DNA of 39,967 nucleotides from JADJQU01 sp035490315 (lineage in GTDB: Bacteria > Planctomycetota > UBA1135 > GCA-002686595). Below the pieces are notes generated by a model that saw nothing but the letters and a program-made list of their open reading frames with translations, ran no database searches and was not told the origin of the DNA. Each line of letters opens with the position of its first letter. Within the stretch, counting starts at the first letter, position 1. The translations under genes were made by a program, and so were the position numbers. The stretch is from assembly GCA_035490315.1 (NCBI GenBank), contig DATHET010000063.1, forward strand, positions 1 through 39,967. Reading direction: 5' to 3'. Of this stretch, positions 27,364 through 36,084 are shown in pieces.

Positions 27364-28380
27364 ATGAAAACCATGCTCACCTGCCTCTCCGCGCTCCTGC
27401 TCGTCGCCGCTCGATCCGCTGCGGCCCAGGACACTCCGAACATCGTCTGGGAAGTCCCCACGCCGAGCCTGCTCGCCAACAGCGTGCTCGCCGTCGGCTG
27501 GTCGCCAGTCGCCGACAGCTTCGCCGTGGGCTCGGACGACCGCTGGTTCCGCCTGCGCCAGGCCAGCGACGGAGCCCTGCTCTACTCGGTGCTCGAGCCG
27601 CAGCACTCCCACGGCGTCGCCGCCATCCTCTACTCGATCGACGGCGGTCTGATCGGCGTGCGCAACCAGTCGTCGGGCATGTCGTTCCGCGTGCAACAAG
27701 CGAGCGACGGCCTTTTCCTCGGCAATGTCGTCGGCACGTTCAACGCCAACGCGCTGATCAGCTTCGCGCCGGATGCCACGCTGCTCGCGAACACCGGTGG
27801 CGACGGAACGATCTCGCGCTGGCGCTTCTCCGACCTGACCGTCTTCCGCGTCACGGGCACTGGCTACCAGACGGTCTCGACCGCGTTCAGCTTCTCCCCC
27901 GACGGAACGCTGCAAGCCGCGACCGCCAAGGGCAGGATCGTGGTGCAACGCCGCAGCGACGCGGCCGTGGTCAAGACGATGCGCGGCGGCCCCAAGCTGG
28001 TCTTCTCGCCGGACAGCAGCCTGCTCGCATCCTGGTCCCCTACTCCGAACCACATCCTGCTCTGGCGCACTTCGAACTGGACCCTCGCGGCTCAGCTGCC
28101 CTCGCCGGCTTCCAACGAAGGCGTGGCCGGAATGCGCTTCAGTCCCGATGGACAACGACTGGTTTCCACAGGTTATTCACCGTATCTCGATCCATCGGGC
28201 CTGTGGCAGCAGAAGGGATTCATCCGCTTCTGGGATGTCGCGAGCGGAACGATGCAGTGGAACTTCGATCAGCAGACGGACATCGCGGTGACCTCGGCGA
28301 TCACCTGGTCTCCGGACGGACTGCGCTTCGGTTACGGCCTGTACAACGGCACGGCGGCGGTCGCGATCACGCCTCCGTAG
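27364..28380 (+). CDS. exported WD40-like beta-propeller protein
   Basis: A 338-residue protein with a signal peptide (MLTCLSALLLVAARSAAAQ, residues 4-22). ATG 27364 is preferred over an earlier frame start; AGGA lies ~8 nt upstream. WD40-type repeats are readable: VGWSPVADSFAVG ... DRWFRLRQASDG, FSPDGTLQAATA ... VQRRSDAAVV, LVFSPDSSLLASWS ... LLWRTSNW, MRFSPDGQRLVSTG ... IRFWDVASG, and AITWSPDGLRFGYG. A six- to seven-bladed propeller is likely. Such exported propellers usually hold protein or ligand partners; the partner is unknown. It lies head-to-head with the oxidoreductase gene and is followed by the SRPBCC gene after 123 nt. Confidence 0.85.
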   Translation: MKTMLTCLSALLLVAARSAAAQDTPNIVWEVPTPSLLANSVLAVGWSPVADSFAVGSDDRWFRLRQASDGALLYSVLEPQHSHGVAAILYSIDGGLIGVRNQSSGMSFRVQQASDGLFLGNVVGTFNANALISFAPDATLLANTGGDGTISRWRFSDLTVFRVTGTGYQTVSTAFSFSPDGTLQAATAKGRIVVQRRSDAAVVKTMRGGPKLVFSPDSSLLASWSPTPNHILLWRTSNWTLAAQLPSPASNEGVAGMRFSPDGQRLVSTGYSPYLDPSGLWQQKGFIRFWDVASGTMQWNFDQQTDIAVTSAITWSPDGLRFGYGLYNGTAAVAITPP

Positions 28381-28411
28381 ATGCCGGTAGCGCGAAGAGC
28401 GTGCAAGACGC

Positions 28412-28427
28412 GGGCATGGATTTCGCA
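28412..28427 (+). promoter_or_regulatory. probable sigma-54 (-24/-12) promoter of the SRPBCC gene
   Basis: GGGCATG-GATT-TCGCA: 9 of 12 consensus positions with exact GG-N10-GC spacing. The predicted start (~28438) is ~66 nt before ATG 28504. It is the weakest of the seven elements. Confidence 0.5.
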
Positions 28428-28503
28428 AGTCGCGCGAGCGACCTCTGCCGACGCAGCTCGCGCGGGCAGGAACCAACGACGAATACAACCTGGAGAAATC
28501 ACC

Positions 28504-28977
28504 ATGACGACGATCGAAGAAAAAATCGACGTGGACGTGCCTGTGCGCGCCGCGTACGACCAATGGACGCAGTTCGAGAGCTTCCCTGAGTTCATGGAAG
28601 GCGTGAAGTCGGTCACGCAGCTCGACGATCAGAACCTGCACTGGCACGCGGAAGTCGCGGGCAAGGACATGGAGTGGACTTCCCGGATCGTCGAGCAGGT
28701 GCCGGATCAGCGGATCAGCTGGGCTAGCACCTCGGGCAAGAAAGTCACCGGCCTGGTCACGTTCGCGACTGTCGCTCCGGCGAAGACGCGGATCACACTG
28801 CGCATGGAAGTGGAGCCGGAAGGCGCCGCCGAGAAAGTCGGCAGCGCGGTTGGAGTCCTGAGCTTGCGCGTGAAGGGCGACTTGAAGCGCTTCAAGGAGT
28901 TCATCGAGGAGCGCCACGTGCCCACGGGCGAATGGCGCGGCGAGATCCACGGCAGCCAGGTGAATCGGCCGGGCTGA
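28504..28977 (+). CDS. SRPBCC (START/Bet v 1-like) family protein
   Basis: A 157-residue protein from ATG 28504, with GGAGA about 7 nt upstream. It starts with EEKIDVDVPVRAAYDQWTQF and ESFPEFMEGVKSV, the opening strand-helix pattern of the cyclase/dehydrase SRPBCC group, and continues with WHAEVAGKDMEWTSRIVEQV, RISWAS and GLVTFATVAP. The fold makes a deep hydrophobic pocket for lipids or cofactors; no ligand can be predicted. The C-terminal helix (LRVKGDLKRFKEFIEE) closes the pocket. Homologues often lie near stress and membrane genes, which agrees with the location. It is preceded by its own sigma-54-type element and followed by an inverted repeat. Confidence 0.85.
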   Translation: MTTIEEKIDVDVPVRAAYDQWTQFESFPEFMEGVKSVTQLDDQNLHWHAEVAGKDMEWTSRIVEQVPDQRISWASTSGKKVTGLVTFATVAPAKTRITLRMEVEPEGAAEKVGSAVGVLSLRVKGDLKRFKEFIEERHVPTGEWRGEIHGSQVNRPG

Positions 28978-29010
28978 TTCGCAGCGGTCTGCTCCAGAGT
29001 GGGTAATCCC

Positions 29011-29059
29011 GCGAGCCGCAGCTACTGCGCATTCAGGCGTGGTCTAGCTGTCGGCTCGC
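29011..29059. terminator. long inverted repeat between convergent genes, bidirectional terminator candidate
   Basis: GCGAGCCGCAGCTA (29011-29024) pairs with the complement at 29045-29059, interrupted by a single unpaired T at 29051, around a 20-nt loop. It lies between the SRPBCC stop (28977) and the DUF3500 stop (29093) and would serve both directions. No T-tract is present. Confidence 0.5.
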
Positions 29060-29092
29060 ACGCCTTCGCTCGGGAACCACCTCTGCTGAGGG

Positions 29093-30142
29093 CTACTTCT
29101 TCTCGCCCGCCAGATGCTCGCGCAGCGCGTCGCCGCCGAGGTCGCGCTCGAAATCGCGCCAGATGCGGTGCGCGTGGTTGACTTCGCCGCGAGGGTAGAC
29201 GAATTCGATCGCGAAGTAATCGCCTTGCACGCGCCAGTACCAGGGACCGAGCCCCGCGTTCTCGCCGGCCCAGGCAAAGTAGAGCTTGTCCAGCGGATGT
29301 TGCGCGAACCTGGCTCGCTCACGCGCCGCGAGGTCCGCGGAGAGATCGGCGAAGTAGCCGTCGACGATCGCGAGCAACAGCTCGCGCTTCTTGGGCGTCA
29401 AGTCCGACGCGCGGACTCCAGCGGGTTCGCCGGTCAGGCGCGACTTCGAAGGGTCGAGCAGCACGTCCTGCGGTAGCTTGCCACGCAACCGGGCGCGTTC
29501 GAGCATCTCCGGCTCGAATCTCAGACAGGTGACGAGCGCGCTGGCCCGCTCCTCTTCCGCGGCGAGAGGCCGGATGAAAGACCAGCACTCGTTGTCACAA
29601 CGCGACCAATTGCTCGGGTTGGCGCCGACGAAGCTCGGCGTCACGGCGATCACTTCCTTGTCCACGGAAGTGAAGTGCGCGGTCCAGTGATGTCCTTCGA
29701 AACGCCAGCCCCACGGATCCGTGCCCGGCTTGCCGAAAATTGCGACGTGATACTTGCCAGGATCGCGGCCGGGCCCCTCGCGCTCGCGCAAGACTCCCTC
29801 GAGCTCGAGCACGTCCTTGAACTTACGGTGGCCCGTCGAAGAGAGCCCGCTGTCGATGAGGGCGTCGAGTTCCTTGCGGCTCTTCTCGCTGAGCTCGCCG
29901 ATCGCGAGCCCCTGGCGCTCGCGCGGAACGAAATGCCAATCCAGGCGCACGGGCGAATTGAAGGCGAAGCTCGCTTTCGCGCGCTGCGATTCGTCGAGCC
30001 CGTCGAGGAAAGCGCTTGCGGCCTTGGCCATCACCGCAGCCGCTTCGTCGCTGCGCGCGGCTTCGCTGGCTGCGGCCAAGGCGAAGCTCAAGGCGAGCAC
30101 TCCGACGAGCAACAACCGCGATCCGAGGGCTTTCACAGGCAT
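29093..30142 (-). CDS. exported DUF3500 family protein
   Basis: A 349-residue protein with an N-terminal signal peptide (LLLVGVLALSFALAAASEAA, about residues 10-29). DUF3500 landmarks are readable: FLDGLDESQRAKASFAFN, DWHFVPRERQGLAIGEL, the GKYHVAIFGKPGTDPWGWRF segment, GHHWTAHFTSV, FVGANP and near the end LDKLYFAWAGENAGLGPWYW with NHAHRIWRDFERDLGGDAL. This is a complete member. The family is common in Planctomycetes and proteobacteria, and its function is unknown. It is divergent from the Tm-1-like gene across only 59 nt. It is not preceded by a clear promoter. Confidence 0.9.
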   Translation of the reverse strand: MPVKALGSRLLLVGVLALSFALAAASEAARSDEAAAVMAKAASAFLDGLDESQRAKASFAFNSPVRLDWHFVPRERQGLAIGELSEKSRKELDALIDSGLSSTGHRKFKDVLELEGVLREREGPGRDPGKYHVAIFGKPGTDPWGWRFEGHHWTAHFTSVDKEVIAVTPSFVGANPSNWSRCDNECWSFIRPLAAEEERASALVTCLRFEPEMLERARLRGKLPQDVLLDPSKSRLTGEPAGVRASDLTPKKRELLLAIVDGYFADLSADLAARERARFAQHPLDKLYFAWAGENAGLGPWYWRVQGDYFAIEFVYPRGEVNHAHRIWRDFERDLGGDALREHLAGEKK

Positions 30143-30201
30143 CAGTCTACGCCTGAGCCATTCCCAGCGCGCACTCCGGGCCGCACAATGGGCCGCCCCC
30201 G

Positions 30202-31431
30202 ATGTTCGTCGCCATCCTTGCCACGCTCGACACGAAAGGCCGCGAGGCGCAGTTCGTGGCTCAGGAGCTCGCGCGCCTGGGCGTCACGGCGCGGCTCGTC
30301 GACACCTCGGGCCAGCCGCAGGTGGCCATCGCCGCGGACGTAACCCGCGAAGAGGTCTTCGCCGCGGCGGGTGTGGCACCCGCGCAACTCGCTGCGAAAG
30401 GCGATCGCGGTGAAGCCGTGACCGCGGCCGCCTTGGGAGCGGCGCGTCTTGTCGAGCGCTGGCACGTGAGCGGCGAGCTCGCCGGCGTCTTCGGCCTCGG
30501 TGGCTCCGCGGGAACCACGATCGGAACCAGCGCGATGCGCGCACTGCCGATCGGCGTGCCCAAGCTGATGGTCTCGACCCTCGCTTCGGGCTCGGTCGGC
30601 GCTTACGTCGGCACCAAGGACATCTTGATGATGAACTCGGTCGTCGACGTGTCGGGAATCAATCGCATCAGCCGAGCGGTGCTGACGCGCGCGGCCCAGG
30701 CGATGGCGGGCATGGCGAAGGCGGGAGCCTTGCGCGCGAGCGCGAGCGACAAGCCTTTGATCGCGGCGACGATGTTCGGCGTGACCACGCCTTGCGTCGA
30801 GCATGCGCGCGGGCTGCTCGAGCGCGCGGGATTCGAAGTCCTCGTGTTCCATGCGACGGGGACCGGGGGCCGCGCGATGGAGGCTTTGATCGACGAGGGC
30901 GCGATCGCGGGAGTGCTCGATGTGACGACTACCGAGCTCGCGGACGAGCTGGTCGGCGGATTGTTGAGCGCCGGGCCGGAGCGCTTGACTGCGGCCGCGC
31001 GACGCGGCGTGCCGCAGGTGATTTCGGTCGGAGCCGTCGACATGGTCAATTTCTACGGGCGAGCGAGCGTCCCGGAGCGTTTCGCGGCGCGGAAATTCCA
31101 TCGCCACAACGAGAACGTGACTCTGATGCGAACCACGCCCGATGAAAACCGCGCGATCGGGATGGAGATCGGCAAAAAAGCGCGATTGTCGAAGGGACCG
31201 GCGGCGATTTTCCTGCCCTCGCGCGGCGTTTCTGCGATCGACGTCGCGGGCGGCTCGTTCGACGATCCGCTGGCGCGCAATGCGCTCTTCGAAGGCGTCC
31301 AGTCCAGCGCGGGCTCGACGCCCGTGCACGTGCTCGACCTGCACATCAACGATCCGGCCTTCGCGGAAGCGATGGCGAATGGACTGCTCGCGCTGATGGG
31401 CGTGAAACAGACGGCGGCAAGCTCACGATGA
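30202..31431 (+). CDS. Tm-1-like ATP-binding domain protein (UPF0261)
   Basis: A 409-residue cytoplasmic protein. It begins MFVAILATLDTKGREAQFVA, followed by a glycine-rich segment VFGLGGSAGTTIGTSAMRALP, PKLMVSTLASGSVGAYVGTK, DILMMNSVVDVSGINRI and the C-terminal AIFLPSRGVSAID. These are hallmarks of UPF0261, the N-terminal half of the tomato Tm-1 virus-inhibitor protein, which binds ATP. The bacterial role is unknown. Its stop overlaps the PEP-hydrolase-family gene (ATGA at 31428-31431). In Tm-1 the two are fused, so a complex is likely. It is the first gene of the nine-gene transport operon, where it may process the imported compound. Confidence 0.9.
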   Translation: MFVAILATLDTKGREAQFVAQELARLGVTARLVDTSGQPQVAIAADVTREEVFAAAGVAPAQLAAKGDRGEAVTAAALGAARLVERWHVSGELAGVFGLGGSAGTTIGTSAMRALPIGVPKLMVSTLASGSVGAYVGTKDILMMNSVVDVSGINRISRAVLTRAAQAMAGMAKAGALRASASDKPLIAATMFGVTTPCVEHARGLLERAGFEVLVFHATGTGGRAMEALIDEGAIAGVLDVTTTELADELVGGLLSAGPERLTAAARRGVPQVISVGAVDMVNFYGRASVPERFAARKFHRHNENVTLMRTTPDENRAIGMEIGKKARLSKGPAAIFLPSRGVSAIDVAGGSFDDPLARNALFEGVQSSAGSTPVHVLDLHINDPAFAEAMANGLLALMGVKQTAASSR

Positions 31432-32294
31432 TCAACGACAACTCCAGGCAAGGCATCCTGAAACGGCTGCGCGCGAAAGTCGCGCGCGGCGCTCCGATCA
31501 TCGGCGGCGGGGCGGGCACGGGCCTGTCGGCGAAGTTCGAGGAAGCGGGCGGCATCGACCTGATCGTGATCTACAACTCCGGGCGCTTCCGCATGGCGGG
31601 CCGCGGCTCGATGGCGGGCACGATGCCTTTCGGCAATGCGAACGAGATCGTGGTCGAGATGGCGCGCGAGGTCCTGCCCGTGGTCAAGCACACGCCGGTG
31701 CTCGCCGGAGTCTGCGCGACGGATCCGTTCATCCTGCCGCGCGTTTTTCTCCAGGAGCTCAAGCGCATCGGCTTCGCGGGCATCCAGAATTTTCCGACGG
31801 TCGGTCTGATCGACGGGAACTATCGCCTCAATCTCGAGGAGACGGGTTTCTCCTACGCCAAGGAAGTCGAGATGGTCGCCCTCGCGCGCGAGCTCGAGAT
31901 GTTCACGTCGCCGTACGTCTTCAATCCCGAGGAGGCGCGCGCGATGACTCGCGCCGGCGCCGACATCGTGGTCGCTCACATGGGCACGACCAAGGGCGGC
32001 ACGATCGGCGCGCACTCGGTCAAGACACTCGACGATTGCGTCAAGGAGATCGACGCGATCGCGGCGGCGGCGCGCAAGGAAAGACCTGACGTCTTGCTGA
32101 TCTGCCACGGCGGTCCGATCGCGGAGCCCGCGGATGCGGCGCAGATCCTCGAGCGCTGCCCGATGATCCACGGTTTCTACGGCGCGAGCTCGATGGAGCG
32201 TCTGCCGGCCGAGCGCGCGATCCAGGCTCAGACCGAAGCCTTCACTTGCTTGACTCTTGCTCGTCCCAAGTCCCCCACGAAACGAAAGCAATGA
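31428..32294 (+). CDS. phosphoenolpyruvate hydrolase family protein (TIM barrel)
   Basis: A 288-residue cytoplasmic TIM-barrel protein. Its start is at the ATGA overlap with the Tm-1-like gene. Family landmarks: GGGAGTGLSAKFEEAGGIDL, IYNSGRFRMAGRGSMAG, GVCATDPFI, GFAGIQNFPTVGLIDGNYR, LEETGFSYAKEVEMV, GADIVVAHMGTTKGG, LICHGGPI and FYGASSMERLP. The family matches the C-terminal half of Tm-1 and is annotated as PEP-hydrolase-like/PEP-mutase-like, but substrates are rarely proven. Position next to a sugar-type ABC transporter suggests action on a phosphorylated or keto-acid catabolite. The ATG of the solute-binding protein gene overlaps its stop. Confidence 0.88.
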   Translation: MINDNSRQGILKRLRAKVARGAPIIGGGAGTGLSAKFEEAGGIDLIVIYNSGRFRMAGRGSMAGTMPFGNANEIVVEMAREVLPVVKHTPVLAGVCATDPFILPRVFLQELKRIGFAGIQNFPTVGLIDGNYRLNLEETGFSYAKEVEMVALARELEMFTSPYVFNPEEARAMTRAGADIVVAHMGTTKGGTIGAHSVKTLDDCVKEIDAIAAAARKERPDVLLICHGGPIAEPADAAQILERCPMIHGFYGASSMERLPAERAIQAQTEAFTCLTLARPKSPTKRKQ

Positions 32295-33613
32295 CCATGC
32301 GAAGCTTGCACATCCTTTTTGGAGCATTCCTGGCGAGCGCGCTGCTCTTCGCGTGCTCCAAAGACGAGCCGGCGAAGACGAGGCCGAAGCTGACGATCAA
32401 CTGGTTCCAGTGGCCGCCCGCCAACGGGCTGCAGGAGCTGGCCAACGAATACAGCGCGAAGCACGGGGTCGACGTGCACGTCGAGCAGATCCCGATCTCG
32501 TCGTGGCAGGACAAGGTCTTCCTCGAATTCGGCAACACGACCACGCAGTTCGACATCGTCGTCGGCGACAGCCAGTGGATCGGCCGCGGCGCGACCAAGG
32601 GTCTGTATCTGGAGCTCACCGACTGGCTGCCCACGGTGACCGACATGAGCAAGATCCACCCGCGGGCGGCGAGCTATCTGTGCACCTATCCCGAGGGATC
32701 CAATCGTTGGTACGCGGCGCCCTGCGAGACGGACGCGGTCGGCCTGGCGTATCGCAAGGACTGGTTCGAGGATCCCAAGGAGCGCGAGGCCTTCAAGGCC
32801 AAGTACAACCGCGAGCTCGGCGTGCCGCAGACGTGGGAAGAGTTCGAGCAGGTCGCGCAATTCTTCCAGCGCCCCGCCGAGAAGCGCTATGGCTGCGTCT
32901 TCACGTCGAACCGCGCTTACGACGCGCTGGTCATGGGGCTGCAGAATCTCCTGTGGTCCTTCGGCGGCATGTGGCACGAGCCGGGCTCGAATCGCGTGGT
33001 CGGATTCCTCGACACGCCCGGCACGGCGGCAGCGGTCGACTTCTTCGGCAAGCTGATCAAGCTCGGGCCGAAGGGATCTGAGAATCTCGATTACGGCGAC
33101 ACGCTCGAGAACTTCTCGAACGGCTCGACGGCGATGATCGTCAACTACTTCGCCTTCTTCCCGGGCATCTACGCGACGTTCCAGGACAAGGTCGGCTTCG
33201 CCGTCGTGCCTTCGAAGGACGGCAAGCGCGTCGCGAGCCTCGGTGGTCAAGGCATGTCGATCTCGACGAAGATCTCCAAGGAGCAACAGGCTCTGGCCAA
33301 GGACTTCATCGCCTGGTTCGAGACGCGCGAGGTGCAGGAGCAGTGGGTCAAGAAGCCCGCGGGCTTCACCGCCAACACAGAGATCCTCGCCAGCGCCGCC
33401 TTCCGCGCGCAGACGCCGTACAACGCGCCCTTCGCCGACTCGATCGACTCGATGCAGGACTTCTGGAACGTTCCGGTCTACAACGAGTTGCTGTCGGCGA
33501 CGCAGCGCTTCATCGGGCTCGCGCTCGACGGCCAGATGCCGACGACCCAGGCTTTGAAAGAGCTTGCGGTCGAGAAGGAGCGCATCCTGCGCGGGGCGGG
33601 TCTGCTGAAGTGA
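32291..33613 (+). CDS. lipoprotein solute-binding protein of a sugar-type ABC transporter
   Basis: A 440-residue protein. The start ATG 32291 overlaps the preceding stop in ATGA; ATG 32297 is an alternative. A lipoprotein signal peptide ends at LLFAC (Cys22), so it is probably lipid-anchored. The mature part is a family-1 (MalE/UgpB-like) binding protein: TINWFQWPPANGLQELANEYS, QIPISSWQDKVFLEFG, DIVVGDSQW, FAVVPSKDGKRVASLGGQGM, ISTKISKEQQALAKDFIAW, and closing YNELLSATQRFIGLALDGQM. It delivers a small polar solute to the permeases encoded downstream. The substrate cannot be read from the sequence. Gene order resembles glycerol and polyol importers. Confidence 0.9.
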   Translation: MTMRSLHILFGAFLASALLFACSKDEPAKTRPKLTINWFQWPPANGLQELANEYSAKHGVDVHVEQIPISSWQDKVFLEFGNTTTQFDIVVGDSQWIGRGATKGLYLELTDWLPTVTDMSKIHPRAASYLCTYPEGSNRWYAAPCETDAVGLAYRKDWFEDPKEREAFKAKYNRELGVPQTWEEFEQVAQFFQRPAEKRYGCVFTSNRAYDALVMGLQNLLWSFGGMWHEPGSNRVVGFLDTPGTAAAVDFFGKLIKLGPKGSENLDYGDTLENFSNGSTAMIVNYFAFFPGIYATFQDKVGFAVVPSKDGKRVASLGGQGMSISTKISKEQQALAKDFIAWFETREVQEQWVKKPAGFTANTEILASAAFRAQTPYNAPFADSIDSMQDFWNVPVYNELLSATQRFIGLALDGQMPTTQALKELAVEKERILRGAGLLK

Positions 33614-36084
33614 CCTGGCTCGGCGCGACGATACTCAGGCGGCGCTGCCGCGGTTTGCGCCGGCTCGGCCGCGGCGCTCCGACGATCGGTCTCTTCCTGC
33701 TCTGCGGCGTCGGTGACGTCGTTGCGCAGGAGCCAGCGCCGTTCGAGTTCGATCCCTGGTACGTGCTCGTGCCGATCGATCAGCCCGGCGGCTCGGCGAA
33801 GATCGCCGAACCGAGGCCTGCGGAGGAGGAATTGCTCAATCAGGTGCCGGGGAAATCTGGCCCCGACCTCTCGCGCGTTTTCGAGGGCAAGAAATCGGTG
33901 ACGGCGAGCTGGCAGGTCCTCGACGACAGCGTGCGCGTCGGAGCCGTGCCCGAGCTCGCGGCGATCGATTTCACCAAGCTCGTGCCCGCGGGCGTGCCGT
34001 CGAACGAAGCGTCGGCGTATCTCTATTGCCGCATTCGCGCGCGCGCGGCGGCGACGGCGCAGTTCAGGTATGGCTACGACGACGCGGCGCGCATCTGGCT
34101 CAACGGCAAGCTGGTTTCCGAGAGCTCGCGGCCTGGAGCCTTCGAACCGCTCGCCGACACGCTGACGCTCGATCTGGTCGCGGGAGACAACCATCTCTTC
34201 GTCAAGGTGACCAACGCCGGCGGTGCTTGGCGTTTCCGTCTGCGGCCGATCGAATCCAAGCCTCTGATCGGCCGCGCGGCGGCCCAGCAGAAAGTCAACA
34301 TCGCGATCGAGCGCGGCTGCGAATACCTGGTCAGCGTGCAATCGCGCGATGGATCGTGGAGTCACGAGGACACGCGTTTCCCGGGAGGCCAGACCGCGCT
34401 GTGCGTCTACGCCCTGCTCAAGAGCGGGATTTCGCCGCGGCACCAGGCGATCCAGCGCGGCGTCGCTTACTTGAAAGCGCGGCCCGCGCTGCACACGTAC
34501 ACCGCCGGCTGCACCCTGCTCGCCCTGTGGGCCCTGCACGATCCCGCGAACGAAGACTGGATCTCCGATCTCGCGGACGAATTGCTGAGCTGGCAGAAGT
34601 CGGGCATGTGGGCCTATCCCGAAGGCGACGAGCCCGACCTGTCGAACACGCAGTACGCCACGCTCGGGCTCATGGCGGCGGCGAAATCCGGCGTCAAGAT
34701 CCCGGCGAAGGCCTGGCGCGATCTGATCAGCCAGGTGCTGCACTACCAGGGCAAGCCCGGCGGCTTCGGTTACCACGTGGTCGACGCGCCGCGACCGACC
34801 GGCTCGATGACCGCGGCCGGAGTCAGCGTGGTCGCGATCGCGAAGGATCAGCTCACCGACGGCAACGCGAAGACGCTGCAGGGCGGCGGAGTCTTCGAGC
34901 AGTCCTTGGAAGCCGGCTCGCGCTGGCTCGCGGCGCACTTCACGATCACCGGCAGCCCGCCCAACGATCCCAAGGCGGCCCTCGACGGTCACTGGGGTCC
35001 TTATTATCTCTACGGCGTCGAGCGCGCCTGCACGCTGCTCGGCGTGGAGAAGCTCGGCGGATCGGATTGGTACTGGGAAGGCGCGAGCTGGTTCCTCGAC
35101 ATTCAGGGCGGCCAGGGCGACTTTCCGAGCGCCTACGGAGAGAGCGAGCCGAACACCTGCTTCGCCCTGCTCTTCTTGAGCCGCGCGACCGCGTCGTTCA
35201 CCGGCAAGGGCGCCGAGCGCAAGGATTCGATGTACCAGACCGACGACTCGAAGTCCGACGTCTGGCTGCGCGCCTCCGGCGATGCACGGCTCGCCCTGTG
35301 GCTCGGCGGATTTTCCAAGAAAGCGATCGACGACTTCGGATGGAAAGCGGCGGGCGCGAAGGGCATCCACATCGCGAAGATCGAGTACCTGATCGACGGC
35401 GAGGTCGCGGGCACGGTCGATGGCAACGCGAGCGTGGCGTGGAATGGCGAGAAGTATCCGCTGCAGCACGTCTTCGAAGCCGCTGGAAAGAAGCGCGTCG
35501 CGGTGCGGGCTTGCTTGATGATCGAGCCAGAGACCGAGGGCGGAGATCCACAGACCAGGGAGCTCGAAAGCAGCGAAGTCGAAGTGACGGTGAGCGAGAT
35601 CGCCGCGCCCGAATTGATCGCGCAAGCCGCGGCAGCCACGCGTAATCTGATCCGCGCCTCGGAGACCAAGCTCACGCCGTCGACCCAGGCCGCGGACACG
35701 CCGGCGCCCAACGCGGTCGACAGCCGCGAATCCAGCGGGTGGACCTGCGCGCCGGGCGACGCGAATCCCTCGATCACCCTGGAGTTCGAGCGGCCGCTGC
35801 GCGCCAATCAGCTGATGCTCTCCGGCCTCGGCGGTCGGCAGAACGGGCTGGGCGATTGGGATCGCGCGACCAAGGTCGAGGTGCGCATCAACAAGGCCGA
35901 TGCGCCGTTCGTCGTGATGCTCGATCCCAGCGAATTGAAGACCACCCAGTGCGATCTCCCGCGCCAGGTCGCGGTGCGCGTGCTCGAGATCAAGATCGTC
36001 GGCCGAGTGATGGGCAAGAAATATCCGGGTCGCGTCGGCTTTAACGAGATCGCCTTGTTCTTCCAGGCGCAGAGCAAGAAGTGA
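33610..36084 (+). CDS. large exported toroid (terpene-cyclase-like fold) protein within the transporter operon
   Basis: An 824-residue protein from GTG 33610, which overlaps the preceding stop in GTGA. A signal peptide follows an Arg-rich n-region (hydrophobic core TIGLFLLCGVGDVVA). Layout: a jelly-roll/PA14-like region (about 100-220, FRYGYDDAARIWLNGKLV); an alpha/alpha toroid like squalene cyclase/prenyltransferase (about 229-555: RGCEYLVSVQSRDGSW, QTALCVYALLKSG, AGCTLLALWALHD, DGHWGPYYLYGVERACTLLG, GDFPSAYGE, PNTCFALLFLSRA); a beta region; and a C-terminal F5/8C-like domain (about 677-815, NAVDSRESSGWT, ITLEFERPLRANQLMLSGLG). QxxDGSW-type repeats are present, but the protein is exported, so it is more likely a binding or hydrolytic module than a terpene cyclase. 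A gene of this size between a binding protein and its permeases is unusual. Confidence 0.8.
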   Translation: MTWLGATILRRRCRGLRRLGRGAPTIGLFLLCGVGDVVAQEPAPFEFDPWYVLVPIDQPGGSAKIAEPRPAEEELLNQVPGKSGPDLSRVFEGKKSVTASWQVLDDSVRVGAVPELAAIDFTKLVPAGVPSNEASAYLYCRIRARAAATAQFRYGYDDAARIWLNGKLVSESSRPGAFEPLADTLTLDLVAGDNHLFVKVTNAGGAWRFRLRPIESKPLIGRAAAQQKVNIAIERGCEYLVSVQSRDGSWSHEDTRFPGGQTALCVYALLKSGISPRHQAIQRGVAYLKARPALHTYTAGCTLLALWALHDPANEDWISDLADELLSWQKSGMWAYPEGDEPDLSNTQYATLGLMAAAKSGVKIPAKAWRDLISQVLHYQGKPGGFGYHVVDAPRPTGSMTAAGVSVVAIAKDQLTDGNAKTLQGGGVFEQSLEAGSRWLAAHFTITGSPPNDPKAALDGHWGPYYLYGVERACTLLGVEKLGGSDWYWEGASWFLDIQGGQGDFPSAYGESEPNTCFALLFLSRATASFTGKGAERKDSMYQTDDSKSDVWLRASGDARLALWLGGFSKKAIDDFGWKAAGAKGIHIAKIEYLIDGEVAGTVDGNASVAWNGEKYPLQHVFEAAGKKRVAVRACLMIEPETEGGDPQTRELESSEVEVTVSEIAAPELIAQAAAATRNLIRASETKLTPSTQAADTPAPNAVDSRESSGWTCAPGDANPSITLEFERPLRANQLMLSGLGGRQNGLGDWDRATKVEVRINKADAPFVVMLDPSELKTTQCDLPRQVAVRVLEIKIVGRVMGKKYPGRVGFNEIALFFQAQSKK

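Noticed and set aside
30143..30201. GG-N10-GC on the minus strand before the DUF3500 gene
   Set aside because: Only the four invariant bases fit; the rest (GGGAAT, AGGCG) does not match, and such minimal matches are expected by chance at this GC content.
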